Origin: an uncultured Oleiphilaceae bacterium
Lineage (GTDB): Bacteria; Pseudomonadota; Gammaproteobacteria; Pseudomonadales; Oleiphilaceae
NCBI GenBank assembly: GCA_913060665.1
Contig: CAJXUY010000023.1
Span: forward strand, 1 to 62,708
Reading direction: 5' to 3'
DNA: 62,708 nt
Made by a program: the position numbers and the translations under genes. This document shows positions 45,617 to 54,063 of this stretch, piece after piece. Each line of letters begins with the position of its first letter. Positions within the stretch are counted from its first letter, which is position 1. The notes under the pieces were generated by a model, which had not been told where the DNA came from, did not search any database, and saw only the letters and a program-made list of their open reading frames with translations.

Positions 45617-46548
45617 TATATCGCGTTCGGCACATAACCCACTACGAATATGAAAAGCCAGTGACGCTCTGTTATAACCAGACGCACCTGCTATTAAGAG
45701 ATACCCATTATCAGACGTGCTTGAGCAGTATTATCCAAATCAAGCCGTCACAAAATCAAGGGCAGCAAAGGACTGATTACTTTGGAAATCAAGCCTATTA
45801 TTTTTCATTAGAAAAACCGCATACCGAACTGATAGTGGATGTTCAAAGTGAAATCCAGGTACATGAATCTAAATATTCAAGAGCCCTTGACCTAAACCTG
45901 GACCTAGGTACCACTTGCGAACAAGCGCTGACACAACTAAAGCACAGCCTCAACATAAACGACTTGGAAGCGCGAGAGTATGCCCTCGACTCCCCTATGA
46001 TTAGAGCATCAAAGCCGTTAAAAGAGTATGCCCAAGACCTATTCAAAAGCGACCGACCGCTGTTATCAGCAGTACGAGAACTCACCCACAAAATTTACGA
46101 TGAGTTTACCTACGACCCAGAATCCACCAACATCGCAACACCGCTTGCAGATGTATTACGTAAAAAAAGAGGTGTTTGTCAGGATTTTGCACATTTTGCC
46201 ATCGGTTGCCTTCGATCTATGGGGTATCCTGCTCGTTATGTTAGCGGTTACCTCGAGACTCTCCCTCCTCCGGGGCAAGAAAAGCTAGTCGGCAGCGACG
46301 CATCCCATGCCTGGTTTGCAGTTTACTCGCCTGGAGAGGGCTGGTTCGAGTTTGACCCCACTAACGACAATATGCCCGCGGAGCACCACATCACAACCGC
46401 ATGGGGGCGCGACTATGGCGATGTATCACCTATCAAAGGTGTTTTCTTTGATGGTGGAAAAAGTCAAAAATTAAATGTTTCGGTTGATGTTAAGCGCACA
46501 AGCAATGGCGCAGATTCATCTGCGCCATTCACCGTATTGCAAAAATAA
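45613..46548 (+). CDS. Transglutaminase-like peptidase
   Basis: A 311-residue cytosolic protein of the bacterial transglutaminase-like family: N-terminal beta domain (YRVRHITHYEYEKPVTLCYNQ) and papain-like core with Cys in KKRGVCQDFAHFAIGCLRSMGYPARYVSGY (about 195), His in DASHAWFAVYSPGEGW (about 233) and Asp in FEFDPTND. Members of such clusters are thought to cleave the peptide made by the ATP-grasp partners. Start overlaps the fusion gene stop by 4 nt. A perfect 12-bp-stem inverted repeat (46504-46529) lies inside its last codons. Confidence 0.9.
   Translation: MIYRVRHITHYEYEKPVTLCYNQTHLLLRDTHYQTCLSSIIQIKPSQNQGQQRTDYFGNQAYYFSLEKPHTELIVDVQSEIQVHESKYSRALDLNLDLGTTCEQALTQLKHSLNINDLEAREYALDSPMIRASKPLKEYAQDLFKSDRPLLSAVRELTHKIYDEFTYDPESTNIATPLADVLRKKRGVCQDFAHFAIGCLRSMGYPARYVSGYLETLPPPGQEKLVGSDASHAWFAVYSPGEGWFEFDPTNDNMPAEHHITTAWGRDYGDVSPIKGVFFDGGKSQKLNVSVDVKRTSNGADSSAPFTVLQK
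46504..46529. repeat. Perfect hairpin in 3' coding end
   Basis: AATGGCGCAGAT-TC-ATCTGCGCCATT, 12-bp stem, encoding NGADSSAP just before the transglutaminase stop. No T-tract follows directly, so it may be an mRNA-stabilising or processing structure. Confidence 0.7.
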
Positions 46549-46622
46549 AATGAGAAGATCTTAGGGTCTTCATTTACTGAATTAGCAACAGAATATTATG
46601 GATTTATTTAAGGAGTGTATTG

Positions 46623-47345
46623 ATGAGCACAATTCATTTTGTGGGTGGTGAAAAAGGTGGCGTAGGGAAGTCGGTTGTTTCACGCCTGATGTCACAGTAC
46701 TTTCTGGAGAAATCAAAGACATTCTCAGGCTTCGATGCCGACCAGTCCCACAGTACACTTACACGGTTTTACCCAGAGTTTACCCAACCGGTTAACCTGG
46801 ATATATTTGAAAGCACCGACCAGATTATGGAGCGAGCACTCGAAGATGATCAACAGGTTATCATCGACCTCCCAGCCCAGAGCGAACGTTTTCTTAATCG
46901 CTGGATCGAAGAAAACGGTGTACTCGATATGTGCGAAGAGATGGATATTTCCATCATATACTGGTATGTCGTCGACGACGGTATCGACTCAGCCAATTTG
47001 ATTGATAGCTTCTTAACTCAATACTACGCCAATAAAAACCAAGGGAACCTCAAATTTGTAGCGGTTAAGAACCAAGGTAGAGGAACCAATTTTACAGCTG
47101 TAGACGCTGCTATTTCTAAACATGCAGCACTTCATAGCACAACGCTACAACAAGCAATATTGCCAGGTTTGCATAAAGAAACCATGCGCAAAATTGACAC
47201 GTTGAACTTCAGCTTTTGGGGAGCTGAAAATATTAAAGACAAAAACTTGCAAACATTAAGCTTAATGGAAAGGCAACGTACAAGAGTATGGCTCAAAAAA
47301 TCATACGCGATGCTCAATACTATCTTCACGACATTCACTAAATAA
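46623..47345 (+). CDS. ParA/MinD-like P-loop ATPase
   Basis: A 240-residue SIMIBI-class ATPase with deviant Walker A GGEKGGVGKSVVSRLM (residues 8-17 for GGEKGGVGKS), a FDADQSH segment and Walker B-like VIIDLPAQSE. No ParB partner or parS-like site is adjacent, so plasmid partition is unlikely; it may position or regulate some other complex. I chose the ATG with AAGGAG 7 nt upstream rather than the TTG one codon earlier. It follows the transglutaminase cluster by 74 bp and precedes a SHOCT protein gene; whether it belongs to that cluster is open. Confidence 0.75.
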   Translation: MSTIHFVGGEKGGVGKSVVSRLMSQYFLEKSKTFSGFDADQSHSTLTRFYPEFTQPVNLDIFESTDQIMERALEDDQQVIIDLPAQSERFLNRWIEENGVLDMCEEMDISIIYWYVVDDGIDSANLIDSFLTQYYANKNQGNLKFVAVKNQGRGTNFTAVDAAISKHAALHSTTLQQAILPGLHKETMRKIDTLNFSFWGAENIKDKNLQTLSLMERQRTRVWLKKSYAMLNTIFTTFTK

Positions 47346-47416
47346 AACACACCCGACCTGTTTTCTCAGTAAGGTCTTGCTCCACCTTTTGACCCGTTTA
47401 ATAAGGAAATAACACT

Positions 47417-48220
47417 ATGCAAAACCTTACACCCGCAGGCATTAATTTAGTTAATGACCTCAGTGCTCGATATAACCTCAGTAATGATGCAGTGATTGCT
47501 ATGCTGATAGCCGTGAATAATGGCGGCGGTACGATGGCACAATTCAACTGTCCAGAATTAGGGGGGGGCGGTCAATGGATGCAAGGCGGCATGACCATGG
47601 TAGGGGACATGTTTAATATGGGCCTTAAATCAACCGTTGATAACCTATGTTCTGAACTGTCTAGCGCATTAGCGACGACTGAAGTGTTTCCACCTATTCC
47701 TAGAGGCACTTCAGCGAGCAACCAATGGTGGCCTGTTGAACTCGGCACGCCGTTTAGCAGTGGCGCTCAAAATAACACTCGTTACGCCGTCTTCCCGCAG
47801 CGATTAGCTGTAGATTTAAACGGGCAGGTCACTATCTACGACACGCTTGATAATAATATTGGAGGGGTAAGCCAACAGCAAGGAGGCGATAATTCATTAA
47901 CATTCAGCAGCCAATACGGCACGATTGCTGTATCGAGTCTACCCATTGTTTCGGGCTCTAATACAGTGTCAGGCTCTGGGATAACAGCCCCTCCTAAAAC
48001 AAATTTTCTTGAACCTGAGCCAGTAAACGCCATACCCGATGCAGAGCCCGATAACACCGTGTTTGAACCTGCTGCGATGACATCACCCGCTATTCAGAGT
48101 GAGTCATCAGCTGACAGCATTATAGAGTTAATAGATAAGCTGGCTCATCTGCATGAAGCGGGAGCTCTCTCCGATGATGAGTTTAGCAGCAAAAAAAGCG
48201 AGTTGTTGAGCCGACTTTAA
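47417..48220 (+). CDS. SHOCT domain protein
   Basis: A 267-residue protein of unknown role. The first 90 residues (LTPAGINLVNDLSARYNLSNDAV, then QFNCPELGGGGQWMQGGMTMVGDMFNMGLK) look like a conserved family seen in Pseudomonas-type genomes. A Gly/Ser/Pro-rich middle follows. The C-terminal DSIIELIDKLAHLHEAGALSDDEFSSKKSELLSRL is a SHOCT module, a short helical oligomerisation motif. No signal or membrane helix. A run of eight G (47571-47578) lies in the coding sequence. AAGGAA precedes the ATG. Confidence 0.75.
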   Translation: MQNLTPAGINLVNDLSARYNLSNDAVIAMLIAVNNGGGTMAQFNCPELGGGGQWMQGGMTMVGDMFNMGLKSTVDNLCSELSSALATTEVFPPIPRGTSASNQWWPVELGTPFSSGAQNNTRYAVFPQRLAVDLNGQVTIYDTLDNNIGGVSQQQGGDNSLTFSSQYGTIAVSSLPIVSGSNTVSGSGITAPPKTNFLEPEPVNAIPDAEPDNTVFEPAAMTSPAIQSESSADSIIELIDKLAHLHEAGALSDDEFSSKKSELLSRL

Positions 48221-48492
48221 CCCTAGGATGATTAATAGGTCTCTATATGCGTTGGAGGCCTATGATTCATTCCAAGAGTTATGGACTATAACGGAATAAT
48301 AAAGCTTCAAAATCTGCTCTAACGGCTTCACCTAGATCTTTAAATATAAGAGCAGATTCTACTTCGTTTGCAGCACTACTGTTTTCACTGTTATCACCGC
48401 CCCTTTACCTCCACGACCTTTCACAGTCTCAGAAAAACGACTAACAACCCTGATTAAAAATAATCGCGCATTATGCACTAAGAAAAACTGAA

Positions 48493-48509
48493 TGCAACAA
48501 AAGTGAGCA
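48493..48509 (+). promoter_or_regulatory. NtrC-like site upstream of aapJ
   Basis: TGCAACAAAAGTGAGCA matches 13 of 17 positions of the NtrC dyad and lies about 110 bp upstream of the -24 element. Confidence 0.5.
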
Positions 48510-48617
48510 CTCGTTTATTTTTTACTTCCTAATGTTTTCGATATGTTGTACTAACCAGATGCATCTAGACATACCGTACCGCCTCGCAAACAGATGCTCT
48601 GTTGAAAGCAGTGCAAA

Positions 48618-48633
48618 TGGCATATTAAATGCT
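48618..48633 (+). promoter_or_regulatory. Sigma-54 promoter of aapJQMP
   Basis: TGGCATATTAAATGCT shows GG-N10-GC. Predicted start near 48645 gives a leader of about 147 nt to aapJ. Confidence 0.55.
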
Positions 48634-48791
48634 AATATTAACTATGTTCACAATCTAAACGGTAAAGTGTTACAAAACGAGGTAAGGCCGGCTCAAACAT
48701 AATTTAGTTGTGTAGTTTAGTTATGTACTCACCTCGAATATCACCGTGTGATTTTTGCGGTATAAAAAAATATAAACATAGGGTAAAGGAA

Positions 48792-49814
48792 ATGAAGATA
48801 AAGAATATAGCAATGACACTGGCTGCTGCTGGTTTAGTTTTCTCTGCGCAAGCAAGCATAGCTGCCTCCACCTTAGAGTCTGTAAAAAAGAACGGCGTTG
48901 TGAGTTGTGGTGTAAGTACCGGACTAGCCGGATTTTCTCAAAAAGATGAAAAGGGGCAATGGAGCGGGTTGGATGTTGATGTTTGTCGTGGTGTCGCCGC
49001 AGCGGTATTAGGTGACGCAAGCAAAGTTCAATACAAGCCTTTAACCGCTAAAGAGCGTTTTACTGCGCTTCAGTCTGGTGAAATCGATATTCTTTCTCGA
49101 AACACAACGTGGACACATACACGAGATACATCACTAGGTTTAAATTTTGCCGGAGTTATCTATTATGATGGAGCCGGTTTTATGGTGAGCAAAAAACTAG
49201 GTGTTAAGTCAGCAACTGAGTTGGATGGTGCCAATGCTTGTATCCAAGCAGGCACATCTACCGAACTTGCGATTTCTGATTACTTCCGTGAAAACAAAAT
49301 GAAGTACAAGGCAATAACATTTGATACATCAGATCAAACTCGCGCAGGTTTTGAATCAGGACGTTGTGATTTCTTGGTATCAGACCAATCTCAACTATAT
49401 GCACTTCGTATAGGTCTTAAAGACCCTGCAGGCGCGTTAGTATTACCCGAGGTAATCTCTAAGGAGCCATTAGGACCTGTGGTTCGTCAAAATGATGATG
49501 AGTGGTTCAATATCGTTAAGTGGGTTGTGAATGCGTCTATTGAAGGAGAGTATCAGGGTGTTACCTCCGCGAATGCCGATGACTTAAAAGATAAAGGAAA
49601 GCCAGGGCAAAAGCGTTTACTCGGAACAGAGGGTGATTTGGGTGAAAAACTCGGTTTATCCTCAGACTGGGCTTACCAAGTCATCAAGCAGGTTGGCAAC
49701 TACTCCGAGTCGTTTGAGCGTAACGTTGGCCAGGCATCTCCACTAAAAATTTCCCGTGGCCTAAACGCGCAGTGGAATAAAGGTGGAATTTTATATTCAC
49801 CTGCTATGCGTTAA
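48792..49814 (+). CDS. aapJ: General L-amino-acid ABC transporter substrate-binding protein (AapJ)
   Basis: Periplasmic binding protein of a broad-range polar amino-acid importer. The start MKIKNIAMTLAAAGLVFSAQASIAA is a clean Sec signal peptide, which decides the start over an upstream in-frame codon. Mature sequence TLESVKKNGVVSCGVSTGLAGFS, then GLDVDVCRGVAAAVLGD, TTWTHTRDTSLGLNFAGVIYYDG and PLGPVVRQNDDEWFNIVKWVV follow the AapJ pattern. The 340-residue length equals AapJ/YhdW. First gene of aapJQMP; a hairpin with T-tract separates it from aapQ, allowing excess binding protein. Confidence 0.95.
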   Translation: MKIKNIAMTLAAAGLVFSAQASIAASTLESVKKNGVVSCGVSTGLAGFSQKDEKGQWSGLDVDVCRGVAAAVLGDASKVQYKPLTAKERFTALQSGEIDILSRNTTWTHTRDTSLGLNFAGVIYYDGAGFMVSKKLGVKSATELDGANACIQAGTSTELAISDYFRENKMKYKAITFDTSDQTRAGFESGRCDFLVSDQSQLYALRIGLKDPAGALVLPEVISKEPLGPVVRQNDDEWFNIVKWVVNASIEGEYQGVTSANADDLKDKGKPGQKRLLGTEGDLGEKLGLSSDWAYQVIKQVGNYSESFERNVGQASPLKISRGLNAQWNKGGILYSPAMR

Positions 49815-49829
49815 TTTATATTGAATGAT

Positions 49830-49860
49830 AAAAAGGGATGCCGTTATGGCTCCCTTTTTA
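49830..49860 (+). terminator. Attenuator-like hairpin between aapJ and aapQ
   Basis: AAAAAGGGATGCC-GTTAT-GGCTCCCTTTTT, one bulged T, T-tract within the 3' arm. A partial terminator would give more aapJ than permease mRNA. Confidence 0.7.
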
Positions 49861-49898
49861 TATCCACGATTTTTTCTGAAACTCAAAAAGACATTTTT

Positions 49899-51110
49899 AT
49901 GTTTTCAAAAAAAACAACCGAACAAATAAAACTCGAAACACGCCCAAACAGTGCAGGCGCGACTGCCTTCTATAACAACCCCAAACATCGTGGCTGGATT
50001 TATCAGACAGCCCTATTCGTTTTTCTCATTGGTTTTTTTTACAGCATCATTTCTAACACCCTCGATAATATGTCAGCACAAGGAATTAAGAGCGGGTTTA
50101 GCTTTCTAAATACCTCCGCCGGTTTTGATGTACTGATGTCATTGATCCCCTTCGAAACAACAGACAGTTATACTCAAATATTTATTATCGGCATCCTGAA
50201 TACCATTTTGGTTTCGGTTATCGGCATTATATTCTCGACTATATTGGGTTTTATTTTCGGTATTGCTTATTTTTCTCGCAACTGGCTAATCAAACAAATC
50301 GCCATTGTCTATGTTGAAATATTCCGCAACATTCCGGTTATTCTCCAAGTTATTTTTTGGTATACCGTATTTAATGCGTTACCCATCGCCAGAGAAAGTC
50401 TCAATTTAGGGGATACCATATTTTTAAATGTAACAGGGTTATACTTCCCCATGTTAGTGGGTGAGAGTGGATCGGGGTTTGTCTATAGCGCCGCAGCCGT
50501 TGCTATTGTGTCCGTATTTATTCTCAAGCGTTGGGCGAAAAAACGCCAAGACTTAACAGGGGAGCAATTTCCTGTTTTATGGGCAAGTCTAGGCATACTG
50601 GCGGGGTTACCTTTACTCGCACTTTTAGTATCTGGCATACCGTTTCATCTTGATTACCCTGCATTGAAAGGGTTTAATTTTAGAGGAGGCGTATCGGTTA
50701 TCCCAGAACTTATTTCGCTAGCCATCGCATTATCTGTATATACCGGAGCATTTATCGCTGAAGCTGTGAGAGCGGGCATTCAATCAGTCCCTAAAGGTCA
50801 AACTGAAGCAGCGAGAAGCATTGGTTTAAAAGAAAGTAAAATCATGTCGCTTATTGTTGTACCTCAGTCGATGCGTGTGATTACACCTATGCTAAATAGT
50901 GAATACCAAAGCCTGGTAAAAAACACCACTATCGCTACCGCCATTGGTTATCCAGAACTATTTACAGTATTTGCAGGCTCTGCTCTAAACCAAGTAGGTC
51001 AAGCTATCGAGATTATGTTTATGACATTAGCGATTTATTTCATTATCAATATGGTTATCTCCGTACTCATGAATCACTTTAATAAACGCACAGAATTGAG
51101 CACGCGATAA
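49899..51110 (+). CDS. aapQ: General L-amino-acid ABC transporter permease (AapQ)
   Basis: Inner-membrane permease, 403 residues, with the AapQ topology: N-terminal helix (about 33-52), a long periplasmic segment, and a His/Glu/Gln/Arg-opine family domain with the coupling motif ESIQSVPKGQTEAARSIGLKESK region (seen as AGIQSVPKGQTEAARSIGL). VEIFRNIPVILQVIFWY is the first signature of the family. I chose MFSKK as start because the upstream in-frame TTG lies inside the hairpin; no strong ribosome site is visible for either. Confidence 0.92.
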   Translation: MFSKKTTEQIKLETRPNSAGATAFYNNPKHRGWIYQTALFVFLIGFFYSIISNTLDNMSAQGIKSGFSFLNTSAGFDVLMSLIPFETTDSYTQIFIIGILNTILVSVIGIIFSTILGFIFGIAYFSRNWLIKQIAIVYVEIFRNIPVILQVIFWYTVFNALPIARESLNLGDTIFLNVTGLYFPMLVGESGSGFVYSAAAVAIVSVFILKRWAKKRQDLTGEQFPVLWASLGILAGLPLLALLVSGIPFHLDYPALKGFNFRGGVSVIPELISLAIALSVYTGAFIAEAVRAGIQSVPKGQTEAARSIGLKESKIMSLIVVPQSMRVITPMLNSEYQSLVKNTTIATAIGYPELFTVFAGSALNQVGQAIEIMFMTLAIYFIINMVISVLMNHFNKRTELSTR

Positions 51111-51120
51111 GGAGGAGGGT

Positions 51121-52227
51121 ATGTCAGCAAAAGAATTTAAGCCACTACCTGCTCAACCTGCGCCCGTTACAACAACTGGACCTGTTGCGTGGGTAAGAGA
51201 TAACCTTTTTTCATCAGCCTTTAATATCGCGGCAACGATTATTATTGCTGCATCTTTGGTTGCCGCTTTACCTGGTATGATCGATTGGCTATTTATCTCA
51301 GCCAACTGGAGTGGAGTAACACAAGACGAGTGCGTAAAAGACGGTGCTTGCTGGGTATTTATTAGCGCGTGGTCACAACAGATATTTTACGGCAGCTATC
51401 CTACTGATGAAATATGGAGGGTTAACCTCTCTTTGTTGTTACTGACAGCCGTCATTGCATCATCTTTTCTGTTGTCTGATCGTTTACGTAATAAGATTTC
51501 TATTCCTGCATTTCTATTACTACCATTTGTATGCCTCTTGCTTTTAGATGGTAGTATGATTGGCTTACCCCCTGTCACCACTGACTTATGGGGTGGTTTC
51601 TCTTTAAACGTGCTATTGGCTGCCGCCAGTATTATTATTGCGTTTCCGTTTGGCTTTTTGTGGGCCTTAGGTCGACGATCCGAAATGCCCTTTGCCCGCT
51701 CAGTGAGTGTGACCTGCATAGAGTTTTTTCGTGGTACACCCATCTTGGCCTTGTTCTTCATGGGGTCAGTGATGCTGCCGTTGTTTTTCCCCGCGGGTGT
51801 AACCGTTGATAAGCTTTTAAGAGTATGGATTATTCTTATCCTGTTTATGTCTGCCTATATGGCAGAGGTCTTTAGAAGTGGCTTCCAGGCGATCCCCAAT
51901 GGTCAATATGAGGCCGCTGACTCTATAGGGTTGGGATATTGGCAAAAAACACTGCTAATCATATTCCCCCAGGTCATCAAAGTATCTATGCCGAATATCT
52001 TAGCGACCTTTGTCATGGTATTTAAGAATACGGTATTTTTGCTGGTCATTGCCGTGCCTGAAATGCTGCAAGTAATCATGTCAGCACTGAGCAATTCAAA
52101 CTGGTTAGGTGGGCACGCTATTGAAGGCTATTTATTTGTCGGATTTATATTTTGGGCGTGCTGCTTCAGCATGTCATTGCTCGCCACAACGATAGAAAAG
52201 AAACTAGATACTAGTCATAAAAATTAA
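51121..52227 (+). CDS. aapM: General L-amino-acid ABC transporter permease (AapM)
   Basis: Second inner-membrane permease subunit, 368 residues. Several N-terminal hydrophobic helices, then the conserved domain with CIEFFRGTPILALFFMGSVMLPLFFP and the EAA-type loop FQAIPNGQYEAADSIGLGYWQK. A conserved periplasmic loop with two cysteines (DECVKDGACWVFI) is typical of AapM. GGAGGG lies just upstream of the ATG. Separated by 10 bp from aapQ and 9 bp from aapP, so one transcript. Confidence 0.94.
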   Translation: MSAKEFKPLPAQPAPVTTTGPVAWVRDNLFSSAFNIAATIIIAASLVAALPGMIDWLFISANWSGVTQDECVKDGACWVFISAWSQQIFYGSYPTDEIWRVNLSLLLLTAVIASSFLLSDRLRNKISIPAFLLLPFVCLLLLDGSMIGLPPVTTDLWGGFSLNVLLAAASIIIAFPFGFLWALGRRSEMPFARSVSVTCIEFFRGTPILALFFMGSVMLPLFFPAGVTVDKLLRVWIILILFMSAYMAEVFRSGFQAIPNGQYEAADSIGLGYWQKTLLIIFPQVIKVSMPNILATFVMVFKNTVFLLVIAVPEMLQVIMSALSNSNWLGGHAIEGYLFVGFIFWACCFSMSLLATTIEKKLDTSHKN

Positions 52228-52236
52228 GGGTTTATC

Positions 52237-53010
52237 ATGAGTGCAGGTAACCAAACTAATGAGAACGTTGATGACAGGGATATCATTGTCATTAAAGACA
52301 TGAACAAATGGTATGGTAATTTTCATGTTCTTAAAGATATCAACCTAACCGTTAAAAAAGGCGAACGTATCGTTGTTTGCGGGCCTTCTGGCTCGGGTAA
52401 ATCAACCATGATTCGTTGCATTAATCGCTTAGAACAGTTTCAACGGGGCTCTCTCACCGTGAATGATGTTGAAATGATTGATGATGTCAAAAATATCGAA
52501 GCGATTCGGCGTGAAGTAGGCATGGTATTTCAACACTTTAACCTATTCCCGCACCTCAGTATTTTAGACAACCTGACGCTAGGCCCGATTTGGGTTCAGA
52601 AAAAGTCTAAGCAAGAGGCTGAAGCCATCGCGATGAATTATCTGGAGCGGGTTAAAATACCTGATCAGGCACATAAATTTCCTGGCCATCTATCCGGTGG
52701 GCAACAGCAACGTGTCGCCATCGCGCGCTCACTTTGTATGGCACCTGAAATCATTTTATTTGATGAGCCAACATCAGCACTAGACCCTGAAATGATAAAA
52801 GAAGTACTAGATGTAATGGTCGAACTCGCCGAAGAAGGCATGACCATGATCTGTGTTACCCATGAAATGGGCTTTGCGAAAAAAGTCGCTGATAGAGTGA
52901 TCTTTATGGATGGCGGTGAAATCGTAGAGCAGAACACGCCTCATGAATTCTTTGATCACCCTGAGACAGATCGGCTTCAGTTGTTTTTAAGTCAGATTTT
53001 GCAGCATTAG
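52237..53010 (+). CDS. aapP: General L-amino-acid ABC transporter ATPase (AapP)
   Basis: Cytoplasmic ATPase subunit, 257 residues. Walker [19 protein letters not shown] (about 49-56 for GPSGSGKS), Q-loop [14 protein letters not shown], signature [15 protein letters not shown], Walker [16 protein letters not shown] and switch His in [20 protein letters not shown], all of the polar amino-acid (GlnQ/AapP) group. Completes aapJQMP. Confidence 0.96.
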   Translation: MSAGNQTNENVDDRDIIVIKDMNKWYGNFHVLKDINLTVKKGERIVVCGPSGSGKSTMIRCINRLEQFQRGSLTVNDVEMIDDVKNIEAIRREVGMVFQHFNLFPHLSILDNLTLGPIWVQKKSKQEAEAIAMNYLERVKIPDQAHKFPGHLSGGQQQRVAIARSLCMAPEIILFDEPTSALDPEMIKEVLDVMVELAEEGMTMICVTHEMGFAKKVADRVIFMDGGEIVEQNTPHEFFDHPETDRLQLFLSQILQH

Positions 53011-53178
53011 AAGGCTAAACCCTGTCTAAGCATGAGATATATCTTTGTTGCCGAGAGGGAACGAAGGCTTGTACCTGCGTCATAAATAGATTGCCCGATT
53101 GTTTCCATAGCCAGCAACAGAGTCGATGCGAACCACATTTTCGCAGCCTAATAATTCGATAATTAAAAGGAAAAAGGC

Positions 53179-53379
53179 ATGGACTTGGACCGTGATAATA
53201 CGATTTTCACCGTAATAGTAAGCCAGGAAGGGCAGTTCACCATTTGGCAGCAGGATCGGGAATTACTCCCTGGATGGCGTGCCGTAGGCCAGTCGGGAAC
53301 CAAACAAGAATGCATAGATTATATTCAGGAAGTCTGGACCGCCCCCCCCCAAAAAAATTTAAGAGATAACATAAGTTAA
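53179..53379 (+). CDS. MbtH-like protein
   Basis: A 66-residue protein with the MbtH pattern: TIFTVIVSQEGQFTIW, then LLPGWRAVGQSGTKQECIDYIQEVWT, keeping the conserved tryptophans and the S-x-x-E-C-x-x-Y-I-x-x-x-W helix. MbtH proteins bind and activate the adenylation domains of nonribosomal peptide synthetases. No NRPS gene is in the window, so its partner must be elsewhere. The C-terminal part is encoded across C9 followed by A7, and slippage there would change the last residues. AAAGG precedes the ATG. It lies 168 bp after aapP and ahead of a double hairpin region. Confidence 0.75.
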   Translation: MDLDRDNTIFTVIVSQEGQFTIWQQDRELLPGWRAVGQSGTKQECIDYIQEVWTAPPQKNLRDNIS

Positions 53380-53483
53380 AAGATTGCAGATAGGGATAAA
53401 CCATAGATAGAGAAACTTTCATAAAAGCAGTCAAACCCTCAACACATAGACTACGCCCGCCAGGCGCAGTTTTTTTGATCGCA

Positions 53484-53507
53484 GGACGGGGAAACCCGTC
53501 CTTTTTT
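53484..53507 (+). terminator. Rho-independent terminator after the mbtH-like gene
   Basis: GGACGGG-GAAA-CCCGTCC followed by T6. A weaker element CGCC-CGCCA-GGCG with T7 lies just upstream (53455-53478), giving tandem terminators. Confidence 0.85.
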
Positions 53508-53544
53508 CTATCTGATGATTTAGGAAACCATTAATTGAGGTATT

Positions 53545-54063
53545 ATGGAGTCCTTAATCACATCAACACCTATTAAAAGACTGATAGAGAGAATATACGT
53601 GACCCACACTAAATTTGTCGTACCCGAGGCTGCTTATACCGTCATCCAACGAGAGGACGAAGGTGCAGCCGTTTACGCGGCAGTCAATACCACTCTAGCA
53701 ACCCTTGAGAGCGAACAGCGTCAGCTATTTAGCTGGCAGCTATCACTGATTCTGGAACTACAAACAGAAGATAACAAGGGGCTTACACTGCCAGAAGAAG
53801 CAAAAGAGATAGAGCCCTTCTGTCAGCAGCTTGAGGCTGATTTACGCAAAGACGGGAATGCAATCCCCCTAGCCAGAATAACGTGGCGTAAGACTCGTGA
53901 GCTGTTGTTTCGTGTCTATAACCCCGTACAAGCCGATGAGTTGATCAAGAGTATCATCGAAGCAGAAAGCAACCCTCGTCCTTTTAGTTATGCCATAGAC
54001 CCCGATGAGGAGTGGAAGTTGACGAATATTTATCTTAAGCAGTTTTCTAAGAAAAATACTTAG
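53545..54063 (+). CDS. DUF695-like protein
   Basis: A 172-residue soluble protein. The C-terminal half (ARITWRKTRELLFRVYNPVQADELIKSIIEAES followed by RPFSYAIDPDEEWKLTNIYL) resembles the DUF695/RraB-like fold: R-E-L strand, D/N-P-x-x-A-D helix, then D-P-E-W-x. The N-terminal part resembles no family I know. Function unknown. Ribosome site GAGGTATT just before the ATG. It comes after a terminator, so it is probably a single gene. Confidence 0.65.
   Translation: MESLITSTPIKRLIERIYVTHTKFVVPEAAYTVIQREDEGAAVYAAVNTTLATLESEQRQLFSWQLSLILELQTEDNKGLTLPEEAKEIEPFCQQLEADLRKDGNAIPLARITWRKTRELLFRVYNPVQADELIKSIIEAESNPRPFSYAIDPDEEWKLTNIYLKQFSKKNT

Larger units (their letters stand above)
48221..48791. other. 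Upstream region of the aap operon
   Basis: 571 bp without a supported gene. It holds a stem-loop after the SHOCT gene (ATAGGTCTC...GAGGCCTAT, near 48234-48263), an NtrC-like dyad and a sigma-54 promoter for aapJ. An in-frame upstream extension of aapJ exists but has no signal-peptide logic. Confidence 0.55.

Noticed and set aside
46620-47345. Plasmid-partition locus
   Set aside because: The ParA-like gene has no ParB gene, no iterated centromere-like sites and no replication gene nearby.
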